In this document: piece by piece, positions 47,867 to 58,994 of the stretch
How positions within the stretch are numbered: the first letter of the stretch is position 1
Layout: each line of letters opens with the position of its first letter
Origin: Sycobia sp. Sy_11
Lineage: Eukaryota > Arthropoda > Insecta > Hymenoptera > Epichrysomallidae
Reading direction: 5' to 3'
Length of the DNA stretch: 64,000 bases
Assembly: GCA_018907035.1 (NCBI GenBank)
Contig: JACCIC010000222.1
Span: 62,001 to 126,000, forward strand
Notes under the pieces: generated by a model
The model's input: only the letters and a program-made list of their open reading frames with translations
Database searches by the model: none
What the model was told of the DNA's origin: nothing
Made by a program: the position numbers and the translations under genes

Positions 47867-48485
47867 TGTTATGGTGAAAACTCTCCAACATGGAGAGGTC
47901 CCACGATTTCGTTTATTTGTTGGATGGTTAGGTGTAAATAAATTATTAAACACAATTTGAGCCAGAAATTAAATTAATTTATTGGCTCTTGGGGAAAAGC
48001 CTAGAAGACATAAAAACCCTACGAAACGTGTATTTATTTTTTTATTGAGATTTGTCTGATGCGCATAATGTGCTGTTGCACTTATTCGTATTAGGCGCTA
48101 TGGTGCTACGCTTGTAGCGTATTGACGGTAAGCACGGGGCTCCGGTGGACAAACAGTTGTCCTTTATAGTCGTATAATCGTATAATCGTGTATATTGAAA
48201 TGTATGAATGTATTGAATGAATTGTGAATGACTAAATATAAAGTAAATGGTAGAATTTAACAAATTAAAAAATGATGTAATTAACGCGAACGTATTATTA
48301 GTATAATAATTTAAACGCGTGCAATCGCAAGTAGATCTGAACTCTACGAAAGATCGCGCTGAACTGACTCTTAAATTCGATGGGCTCGATCATCACGATC
48401 ACGCGCTCTTTGTGAGCATATGAAACCGATATCTTGAAACAAAACAAACCCGAATTCGTTGAACTAAACTTCTGTCTGCGGAACA
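47867..48485 (-). repeat. BEL 2 5' LTR (619 bp)
   Basis: Runs TGTTATGGTG to CTGCGGAACA on plus (TG...CA). From 47952 on it aligns with the left LTR. It retains the empty SINE target site. Confidence 0.85.
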
Positions 48486-48496
48486 TATATATAAAA

Positions 48497-49062
48497 TAGT
48501 TTTTTCTAAAAACGATATTAAAAATTATTCCGATTTATTAAACAGTTAAATAATATCTATATAAAAATATTCTATATATAAATCTATATTCTTATAGATA
48601 AGTTTATTTAGCATAGAAAACAATTGTAAATTTTAAATAAATTCATTTGTTCAAATTGAAATGGCGAAATATTTTTTTAAGATAAACATCTTTATTTTAT
48701 TATATAACATATTATATTTTCTTTTTCAAATGTTAACAAAAAAAATTAATAATAGCACAGTAGGACACAATTGTACTTTACATACAATCATAACATTTAT
48801 AGATAGCTGTTTTAGTTACATAGATATGGTTTATAAAAGAAATTTTGATACATCGAACAATTTATTATTTTAAAATTACATTTCTTACTTTTTGGAAAAT
48901 GATTTTTTTTATTTAAACTTTCAAATATATTCGATTTAAATAAATTCTTTTTAGATAATTAAGGTTTTTTTAACAAATATATTTATTTCAAATTTAGAAT
49001 TTCTTTCTATGCTAAGTAAAATTATCTATATGAATATAGATTTATAATAGAATATTTTTTGT
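48497..49062 (+). repeat. MITE-like repeat, copy B, with inverted arms
   Basis: The left arm at about 48565-48650 (TTCTATATATAAATCTATATTCTTATAGATAA region) is the reverse complement of the right end at about 48965-49060. The middle aligns with copy A at 38925-39325. No transposase is present. The 70-codon frame at 48661-48873 lies within it and has no homologue that I recognise. Confidence 0.65.
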
Positions 49063-49991
49063 GTAACATTTGTTGTGTAAATCAAAAAAATGTTCATATA
49101 TCAGAATAATCTAATAATTTTTAATGAATTGGAATTTAGCTACTAGGTAGTAAAAATAGAATCAATTATCGTGGCTAGAAACAAGGTAAATCTTAAACTA
49201 GTTAAAAACTTGGTAGAAGGTTTTTTGAACCCTGTTTCTGATTCATCAATAAACAATTTTTTTAACAATTAATATCTGTATAATAGTATAATATTATGTT
49301 GTTTATTTCATAAACAATTATAAAGAATTCCAAAGTGATAATAAAGTCTGTTTTTCATTTAATTTTGTCATCTTAAAAATTATACGTAGTATTAGTTTTG
49401 GAAACGTTTCCCTTTTATTATCTAATATTTAAAATTTCGCATGAAGCTATTAATTGAAAAATACTATTCTTTGATGTCTTATGTCGGCTTCATTTATTGT
49501 TTCAAAAACAGTATAAGCTGTGTGGGAATGGGCCTGGCAAGTACATACCTGCTTTTTTTAATAATAATGAATTATTAGAATACATAGAAGAAGAATATTC
49601 ACCTAAAAACATCGATGATTCAAGGTAATTAATTTCATGAGTCCACACATGGAAAAAATGATGTGAAAATAATCTCGGCCATTTATAAATGATCTCATTA
49701 CTTTATTAAGCTACATTTTCAATACAACAATTTAGATTATTTTTTAGTAGTTCTATATATATTCGTGTAAAATATACATGTTGTTATCTTTAATGATGTA
49801 TATAAAATCCACTTATCTATTTGTTTTAATAGTCCATTGTTTTAAAATTATTATTGTGTTATATAATTTTATTTTTTCTTTTTTATTTTATTTTTTGTTA
49901 TATAATCTATTTCGGAAAATTTTAGAAAAATATTTTATATGAATATTATTCTGGTATATGAACATTTTTTGTTTTACTATGGAATGATTTA
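49063..49991. other. AT-rich non-coding spacer
   Basis: I see no ORF of protein-like composition and no repeats other than poly-A/T. Confidence 0.5.
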
Positions 49992-51312
<1,321 letters not shown>

Positions 51313-51332
51313 TAAAATATAACTACATTATT

Positions 51333-51357
51333 TTATTATTATTATTATTATTATTAT
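51333..51357. repeat. (ATT)n tract before R1-clade element A
   Basis: About eight ATT units. The sequence of element A starts directly after it, and comparable tracts end element A and element B. Confidence 0.9.
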
Positions 51358-51479
51358 CCCATCCGTTATCTGTACCTTGAAGAAGATCCGCTGTTTCACC
51401 ATGCTTCAGCCGATCGGGTGATGGGCTTAAAAGAGTACCTCCTTCTACCAATGAATGGAAGGGTCAAAAGATAGCACGA

Positions 51480-51770
51480 TAGCTGCCATTTTACGAGTGA
51501 GCAGATATCCCCTAAAAAGGATATCCCAGAGTAAATGAGTTAACGCACGGAGCAGTGATGTACTGGAAGACCCAAAAGGGTAACTGAATAGGGACTTCCA
51601 TGCCGACCATGATCGAAGCTTCAGGTCCTATAAACAGACCTTCGTCAGTAATATAGACATGAATGAAGGCACACACGCTCAGAGACTCTATAAACGGGTA
51701 TCTCCTGAGGAGTGAAAACACACGCAGAGGGTAAGCGAACGATCCTGTAAAGGGATCTTAGCAGAGTGAT
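51480..51770 (+). promoter_or_regulatory. 5' UTR with five periodic small hairpins
   Basis: Hairpins at about 51505-51527 (GATATCC/GGATATC), 51570-51582 (ACCC/GGGT), 51634-51652 (AGGTC/GACCT), 51685-51700 (weak, with CTATAAACGGG) and 51742-51758 (GATCC/GGATC). Loops are similar A-rich words (CCTAAAAA, CTATAAAC, TGTAAAG). Spacing is 52-65 nt. Element B has CTATAAACGG-type words at about 56687 and 56862 in its 5' UTR. A role in promotion or translation is inference. Confidence 0.5.
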
Positions 51771-52291
51771 TATAGATGCATGAGTGAGCTTCAAGCATTG
51801 GAGCTTCACTAGAATACTTGAGAGCAAATGTATGAATTTACATGAATGAAGGTTAGAATAGGTACTTTTGAACAAATAACAACCGCCGTGTTGGCCGTGC
51901 GGTGCGACTCGTGAGCTGCCAAAAGGAGATCCTGGGTGTCGAGGTTTACGCCTGGTTCCGTGCTGGGTGACACGAAACATCTTTGGCTCCCGCTGACGGC
52001 AAGACGGGAGGGTAGATCCTAGCCATATCTAGTCAATCGGCTTTGGCGAGTGCGTTCGGTGCGTGATTTCCTCCGATGTTTCTCCAGAGAGTGAAACACC
52101 TTGTTGTTGGGGTGCGAAGCTCGAGAGGACGGAGGTGGAATAGCACACCAGAGCGTGCTATACTCCTGCACAATGGTCCGAGATGGGTCAGCCCTTACCG
52201 GCATGTGTTGGGGGGCTGCGTCATCGAGCTCAACGTTGAAGGATCCAGGACCTGCCGACCATGTGCAGGAATGAAGTAAGAAATTAGATCC

Positions 52292-53487
52292 ATGGATTGC
52301 CTAAAGCAACAAAGAAGTCACCTTGGGATGGGGGAGGGAGAGCCGGCAGAGACCGGGACTAAGTCTATTGAGCAGACGAGTGAACTGGAGATTATTCCCC
52401 AACTTGCTCGGCTGCTCAAAGGCATGATAAAAGCTATGAAGAGCTAACCTAACATCAAAAAAGATATTAAGGATGGCCTCTCAAAAGCTGACGAGCTTGT
52501 AGATGCTCTTCAGCACAAAATACAAGGGAAGAGGGTACCGGGGAGCCTCTTCCTAACTTCTAGACGCAAGAGAGAAGAGCCAACCCCGAAGACACCGGCA
52601 TCAAGTCCCACGGATATCTCCCTTATTAAAGAGAAAAAAAAGAAGGGAGAGCAGGAGGATAAAAGAGGTCTGGAATCTAGTTAAAAAAACAAAAAGAAGA
52701 AGAAGCATAGTGAACAGAATGCAGAGGGACAACCTCAGCATCTGAAGAAAAAAATAACAAAAATAAAAAAAAAAGGCCAAAGCTCGATGCGATCGCCATT
52801 AAACCAGCGCAGGGGAAATCCTACGCTGAGGTGATGAGGTTTATCAGAGCGGTCAAACCGGAGGACTTGGGCGCGGATGTGAGGACCGTCCCGGAAACCA
52901 AATCGGGTGAGGTACTGATTGAACTCAGATATACCAAACCCGAAGGTCGGAAGGCGCTTGCTGAAGTGCTCAAGGAAGCGACAGGCCAGGGCGACTGTGT
53001 CAGGAAGCTGACCCCTAGAGGAAGTCTAGAGGTTAGAGACCTGGACTGTTGCGTGACGGAGGATGAGGTGTGTGAGGCCTTCAAAAGCAAACTGCCAGAT
53101 TATCGTGGCGAACTGCAGGTCAGAGTGTCCAAAACCAAAACCGCGGAACAACGTGCTGCCATCTTAGTGTTGGAGGAGGTTGCTGCCGCGCAGCTGCTGA
53201 AGATCAGGTTTTTCGAGTGGGCCTAGTGAATTGTCGTGTACGCTGTCGCGAAATATTGACGAGGTGCTACAGGTGCCTAGGCTATGGCCACCGGAGCCAT
53301 AGCTGTAAAGGCCTTGACCGTAGTGCCTGTTGTTATCGTCGCGGACTGAGAGAGCACAAGGTCGCGTTTTGCACCGCAGAACCTGAATGTTTTCTCTGTA
53401 AAGGTGAAGCGAAATCGGAGGACGCCGGAACGTTGCCGGTTCCGGCGCCTGTCCGACTTTTCGCGAGGGTCTCTCAAAAAACGCTAA
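52292..53487 (+). pseudogene. R1-clade element A ORF1 (gag-like)
   Basis: ATG at 52292 opens a frame with a TAA at 52445 and another at 52682, a frameshift in the A-run at about 52765-52774, then the clear ORF1 core (KPAQGKSYAEVMRFIRAVKPEDL, 52800 on) and a further shift near 53216. Downstream are zinc knuckles: CYRCLGYGHRSHSC (C-x2-C-x4-H-x4-C, about 53262) and degenerate second and third knuckles. The N-terminal half is Lys/Glu-rich. ORF1 proteins coat element RNA. The product here would be truncated. Confidence 0.85.
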
Positions 53488-56067
53488 CTAGTCATAATTC
53501 TACAAGGGAATATTAATCGCAGCAGGACAGCTGATTACCTCCTTCTCCGGCTTTGCCACGATACTGATGCTGATATATTAATTATCAGCGAACAGTATCG
53601 GAACAGAGAAGGAGTAGGTTGGTTCACCGATAACTTTGGAACGGCAGCCATTTGGATTCCTGACCTAGGAAAAACAAAAGTAGAGGATCATGGATCTGGA
53701 AATGGCTATGTTTGGATACGATACAATCGCATCACGTATGTGAGTTGCTATCCTACACCAAACCAAGCCATAGAGGACTACTAGGTCACACTTGATGACC
53801 TGGAAGACACCGTCAGAGAAATGAAAGGTGATGGCAGGTGACTTTAATGCAAGGGCCCTAGAATGGGACATGGCGGGGCCCGACTCCAGGGGTCGAAGCG
53901 TCATGGAACTAGTGTCCAGACTACGTCTAATAGTTCTCAGCACTGGTAATACTTCGACCTTCAGGAGACCGTGCCGTGCCGAAACTATACCTGATGTGAC
54001 ATTTGCGACTGAACATCTGGCCTCTAAAATCCAGGACTGGCAGGTGATCGAGGACTACACAGCCAGCGATCACCAGTACATCACATTCTGCGTACGTGAT
54101 AGAACGCCAGGATTCACTAGACACAATTCGCGAAGGCCCCCTAGATGGAAAGTTGCAGGGATAAATAGAGAGAAATTCTCACAGGCCATTGAATGCGGTC
54201 AGCAAAGCCTTGTTAGGATTCCAAATGGCTCATCGACAATTAAGCACGCCAGGAAGTTGACTAGCGCCACAATGCGCATTCTACGCCGGGCTTGCGAAGA
54301 GTCGATGCCGTGCAAAGCGGTTGGTGAGAAAAGACGTCCTGTTTACTGGTGGACGACTGAGATAGCTGACATGAAGCATAATTATTTACATCTACGACGA
54401 ATGTCACAGAGAACTCGTAAACATGGAGATGATATCACTTTGAGGAGGGCTGAATACAAGCTATCCAAAAAAGCCATTAGACGAGCGATCGAGGTCAGCA
54501 AACGCCGATACTGGAAGGGGCTGTGTGAGGATATAGATGGGGATCAATGGGAACTGGGATACAGGGTAGTTGGTGGAAAACTGGAAGCTCATGGAAACAT
54601 GGCCACGTCGGACTCCGGCACAATGCAGAACATCGTAGATACTCTGTTCTCTACCCACCCTGATAGGTTCGATCCAGCTCCACCGGAACGAGAACTGGAT
54701 GTCCCTCTTTTCAGCAAGGAGGAGCTCGGTAGAGCCGTGAGAACTATGGGGAATAAGAGGGCTCCACGACTTGACGGAATACTATTGAAGACACGATTCC
54801 TCGGGTCTGTTGCTGCCGCCGGCGGCTTGGCTGACAGACAGTACGGATTCCGGGGAGGGGGGCAGGACGACGGCGGACGCAATCCTCGAGGTTGTTGATG
54901 CGGCGAAGCGTACAGAGAGGTGTAATCACTACTCCCGACCTGTTTGTCTCCTGGCTACCCTTGACGTTCGGAATCCCTTCAACTTTGTTGGATGAGCAAA
55001 TGTTTTGATGGCCATAGAGCGAAACTTTTGAGTGTCGCCTTATATACTTCGTATATTGGGTGACTACTTCAAGGATCGCTACTTGCTTTATGAGACATCG
55101 GACGGTCGAAGAAGGAAAAAACTTAGTTACTTAAACTCAGGGTCTGTACTCGGAGCGGACATGTGGAACATCTCATATGACGGAATGTTCCGGATGCAGA
55201 TGCCTGAGGACACCTTTCTGGTTGGATACGCAGATGATGTAGCAGCTGGCATCATCGCTAGGGATTATGACGTTGCAGAGATGTGACTCAATCAGGTGAT
55301 GCGTCGCGTGGAGGGATGGATGGAGAGCAATGGGTTACAACCGGCGGCGGTGAAAACGGAGATCGTGTTCCTGACTAAGAAACGTATCCCAAAGATACGT
55401 CTTATGCAGGTTGGAGACACGACGGTAAGTACCAAAGCAGCCGTAAGGTACCTGGGGTGACGTTGAATTCCAAGTTGACCTGGGACCAAATAAAGAAAGT
55501 GGCGGATAGAGCTGCTCGAGTGACAGCGCAACTTGGCAGGTTGATGGCCAATGTCGGCGGCCCAGCACCCTGCAAGCAGCGGCTGCTCATAAGGACAGCT
55601 GAATCCATCATCCATATGGCGCGGAGATATGGGCCGATGTACTGATGGCCCAAAAGTATAGAAAAAGAATGGCGGCAGTGCAGCGTAGAGGGGCACTACG
55701 CATCGCGAGCTCCTACCGTACGGTCTCCGAGTCGGCGGTGCTGGTAATCTCATGTGATATTACCATTGATCTTCAAGCGCAAGAAAAGAAAGTTGTCCAC
55801 CAGGATAAAAATATTCTCGGCAGAATATTTTTAGTCAGCTGTACGGGCCAGAGCTACCACGATGACCGAATGGCAGAAGCGCTGGGAGAGGGATCCGCGC
55901 GGCCGATGGACGGCTCGACTGATCGGTCAATTAAAGCCATGGTTCCAGAGGTCGCACATAAAAATATCGTCCGGCTGATGTTGGAGAGCCCGGAGAGGTG
56001 GTCCAGGATTTGCAATTTTTGCAAGGCCATCCTAGACCACAAACGAAGAATCGAAGAAGGCATGTAA
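53488..56067 (+). pseudogene. R1-clade element A ORF2: endonuclease and RT (broken)
   Basis: The endonuclease begins VIILQGNINRS (catalytic Asn), then ISEQYR (Glu), YVSCYPTPN, AGDFNARALEWD (Asp/Asn) and SDHQYITF (Asp/His). All key residues are present, but a TAG lies at 53782-53784 and a shift near 53825. RT shows ELGRAVRTMGNKRAP, then a deletion of roughly 80-90 residues near 54790 joins LLKTRFLG to AAAGGLADRQYGFR. YADDVAA is at about 55230. The C-terminal domain (RRGALRIASSYRTVSE) continues, lacks the usual Cys/His finger segment, and ends at a TAA at 56065-56067. Further stops lie at 54896, 55284 and near 55460 and 55643. Confidence 0.88.
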
Positions 56068-56357
56068 GCCGGTAAGGGCGAATAGGATGGCGCAGCCCAG
56101 AATTAATATCCTCATAGAAGGTTCTTGGGCTGTATTTACACCATCGTGAGGGGGTCTCCTCGGTGCACGCCTGCCGATCCCGACTCGCATCTCTTTTCAG
56201 TACTGTGGGAAGCAGTCGAGGGGAATGTATTGAGGAGGTAGTTTTCTAGTGGGTGTGCCCTCGCAGGTGAGTCCTACATACCCAGGGACCGGTCCCCCGG
56301 ATCCATAAAGGATTTTTCTTCTCCTCCTCAAAAATATTATTATTATTATTATTATTA
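56068..56357 (+). other. Element A 3' UTR with conserved hairpins and ATT tail
   Basis: From about 56154 it aligns with 62156-62328 of element B (CGGTGCACGCCTGCCGA ... AAAGGATTTTTC). Two adjacent stems recur: GGGTGTG/CATACCC (about 56251-56284) and GGGACC/GGTCCC (about 56284-56295). The tail is (ATT)n at 56336-56357. This is the likely RT recognition region. Confidence 0.7.
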
Positions 56358-57692
56358 ACTTTGCCACGGCGGATTCATAGTGACCGTATGTATTGGCGGT
56401 GCCGGTCCCAAGACCGTATAAAGGAGGAGGGAGTACACTTACAACAACTAGACAGCATACTCTTACAGGTATAAACTTCACAATACTGGCACATCAAACA
56501 ACATAACACCTGGTAAAGGAAGGGGTAACCATCGCCACGCTCGCGTGTGACGGTTGCGGCTTGGTTATGGGAAGGCTAGCACGGCGTGGACGAGCTTGAC
56601 AGACTGAAAAATTGGGGAGTACTGGCAATGCTAGTACAGCCGTCATTGAGTAAGGCTGTAGGCGTCATATCTGATGAGGGGGCTCTATAAACGGGTTACA
56701 CACACCTCGCATGTAGCGGTAGCGAGACACGGAACGAAGCCGAGCAAGCACGGAGTGGATGAACTCTGCAGGCCCTGAAAGGCACTGGCGCGACTGGAAC
56801 TGACAGTTCGTGCGCGGCTGACTAGGGGCCTGCTGTGCGCCATCGTCTACCGGGGGCTCCTATAAACGGACATTTTTCCGAATATAAAGATGTGGGCGCC
56901 GCGCCTCCCGAGGAACCTTCTCATAAGGGTAATGGATTGCAAGAGTGAAGCACGGAGCGGCATTCTGGTACTGGGTAGGAGCGACATGCCCACGGGCTTT
57001 GGCTGGGGACACCCTCCACTGCTAACTACATTTATACAAGCATAACTCAACTCACACACTTCACAATTTTTGCCACCCACGCCTCTGTTCTCTAAACAAG
57101 AGTGGAATGGAAGGGGGCGGGCTCTTTTCTGATTTATATGGGGGGCTCTCGACGCTTGCGTCGCTTATTATTTGATGCAGATCAAATCTTCTCGCCTGAT
57201 CGTTCCCTCTTGGTTTTTTCAGGGAGGTAAAAGAAGCTCCAAACGGAGCTAAAGAGGGTCCACCGGGCTTGCCGAGCGGTGCATGCCTGGGAGCTGCCAA
57301 AGGGAGATCCTGGGTGGGAAGGCGAGTCTTCAGGTTGCGTGCTTGGACGACCCGAACCATCTTCGGCTTCTGCTGACGGCAGGACGGGCGGCTGGGCGCC
57401 TAGTCAGCACCAGTCATTCGGCATTGGCGAGTGCGTCCTGACTCATAATGTCTGCCGGAAACTCTCCAGAGAGTGGAGCACCTTATGGTTGGTGTATGAA
57501 GCTCGAGAGAGCAGAGGTGGGCTAGCGTGCCGGGGCGTGCTATATCCCTCGGCTCTGTAAAAGAGCCTTACACGAAGGCCCAAACTAGAATGACTCCTAC
57601 ACACAAGTGTTGAGGAGTCATTTTGGCCAGCTCGTCGTTGAAGGGTCCATGGATGCCGGCCTCGTGTGGGGACGAAAACAAAAGAAAGTCGT
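56358..57692 (+). other. Element B 5' UTR
   Basis: About 1.3 kb, GC-richer than the flanking genome. It contains CTATAAACGGG at about 56687, CTATAAACGGA at about 56862 with a following CGGA/TCCG hairpin, and the block shared with element A. I support none of the ORFs in this stretch. Confidence 0.6.
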
Positions 57693-58994
57693 ATGGTCAG
57701 TTTTAACAACAAAAAAGAAGATGTGGCAAAAGTGAAGAAGCAGGAGACGGACCAGAAGAGTACTGGGGTGAACAGTGAACATGGCAACACAATTATGGAT
57801 GATCACGATAAATCCCTCATCGACTCCATACAAAATTTGTTTGGAATGATGATGGAGTAGATGAAAAGAAAAAAAACGTGAATAATATAATAAAGGAGGA
57901 GCTTCCGGCTTTACAAACCCAATTCGAGGAGCTCGTAAGCAGAAGACGCCTCAGAGTACGACGCCTACATACCCCCGAAGTTGCCGAGACAATAGAAGGC
58001 CAGAAGAGACATCCTTCTACCTCTCCAATGGAATTACCTGAGGGGGGCGAAAAAAGAAGAAAAAAAAATATACGACGGACCATCAAAAGAAGAAGATGCT
58101 GCTGCCAAATCGAACCGTGGGGACGAGCCACAGCCTGACCAAGGCTGGAAGAATGTCCCCACTAGGCAAGAAAAGAGAGTAGCCAAAAAAACGAAACAGA
58201 TAAAAAGAAGTAAAATATAAAGGGGGCCACCAAATCTAGAGAGAGCCCTACCAAACCGAAAGGTAAAATAGGGAGAAGGGCATTACCTGAGGCGCTGCTC
58301 GTCAAGCCCGCGGAGGGGAAGGCCTACGCGGAGATCCTTGGAGGGATCCGCCATAAGGTCGACCCCTCGCAGATGGACTCACTATCAGGAACATTCGTCG
58401 AGCATTAAACGGCAATGTCCTGATCAAGTATAAGAAGGCTTCGGCGAAGGGCAAAGAGGGCTTTGCTAACGCCCTCAAAAAGTCATCGGGCAAAACGCGG
58501 CACTTCGCGCTCTGACCCCCAAGACTATCTTGGAGATCAAAGACGTGGACGGCTGCATGACACTCGAAGAAGTGAAGACAGCCCTCCTGGACATCTTGCG
58601 GGACTATACTGACCCCCTCAAGGATAGGCTTACGAGGGAGAACAAAGTCGGCAAACGACTAGCCCTCGTGAGTCTATCTGAAGAGTCTGGCCAGCGGCTA
58701 CTGGAAGTCGGAAAAATGACCATTAGATGGGTCTTTTGCGGCTTGCGGCGGCGGGTCCAGGTCGAATGCTGTTACAGTTTTCTCGGCTATAGACACCGCG
58801 GTTCGGGTTGCGATAGCCCAGACAGGAGCACCGCCTGCCTCGGGTGCGGGCAGCAGGGACACAAGGTGCCTGACTGTAGAACGCCTCCACAGTGTTGCCT
58901 TCGCCCAAGGATCCCGCCCGCAGCGTTAAATCACGTTGCGGGGTCTGGGGCTTGTGCGGTATTCCGCGAAGCCCTTGCAGGTCTCGCCAAAAGG
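57693..58994 (+). pseudogene. R1-clade element B ORF1 (gag-like)
   Basis: ATG at 57693. Stops and shifts follow at about 57858 and 58136 and through 58140-58530. The N-terminal part is Lys/Glu-rich. The core is recognisable as LLVKPAEGKAYAEILGGIRH (about 58300) and EIKDVDGCMTLEEVK (58530 on), matching element A's ORF1. The first zinc knuckle is damaged (C-Y-S-F, so the second Cys is lost) and the second is intact (CLGCGQQGHKVPDC, about 58835-58876). It then runs in frame into the start of the endonuclease. Confidence 0.82.

Larger units (their letters stand above)
40821..48485 (-). mobile_element. BEL/Pao LTR retrotransposon 2 (degraded)
   Basis: LTRs at 40821-41583 (left end truncated, SINE inserted) and 47867-48485 enclose gag, protease and pol on minus. 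Its protease signature (LDTCTTAHFITE) and sequence differ from BEL 1, so the two belong to different BEL lineages. Pol is one long frame with only a few stops. The outer left end is lost at the minisatellite, so no target duplication can be tested. Confidence 0.92.
51358..56357 (+). mobile_element. R1-clade non-LTR retrotransposon A (degraded)
   Basis: Order: long 5' UTR, ORF1 with zinc knuckles, ORF2 with apurinic-type endonuclease then RT, 3' UTR, (ATT)n tail. Endonuclease and RT motifs (GDFNA, SDHQYI, YADDVAA) and the C-terminal RRGALRIASSYRTVSE are characteristic of the R1 clade. Internal deletions in RT and in the C-terminal zinc region plus many stops make it inactive. No 28S rRNA flank is present, so this is not R1 in its rDNA site. 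It shares UTR and protein sequence with element B. Confidence 0.9.

Noticed and set aside
52821..53090. Minus-strand Ser-rich ORF within R1-clade element A
   Set aside because: It is opposite the ORF1 core, which matches element B on the plus strand.
51358..56357. R1 element in 28S rDNA
   Set aside because: No 28S rRNA sequence flanks either R1-clade element. Both ends are ATT repeats.
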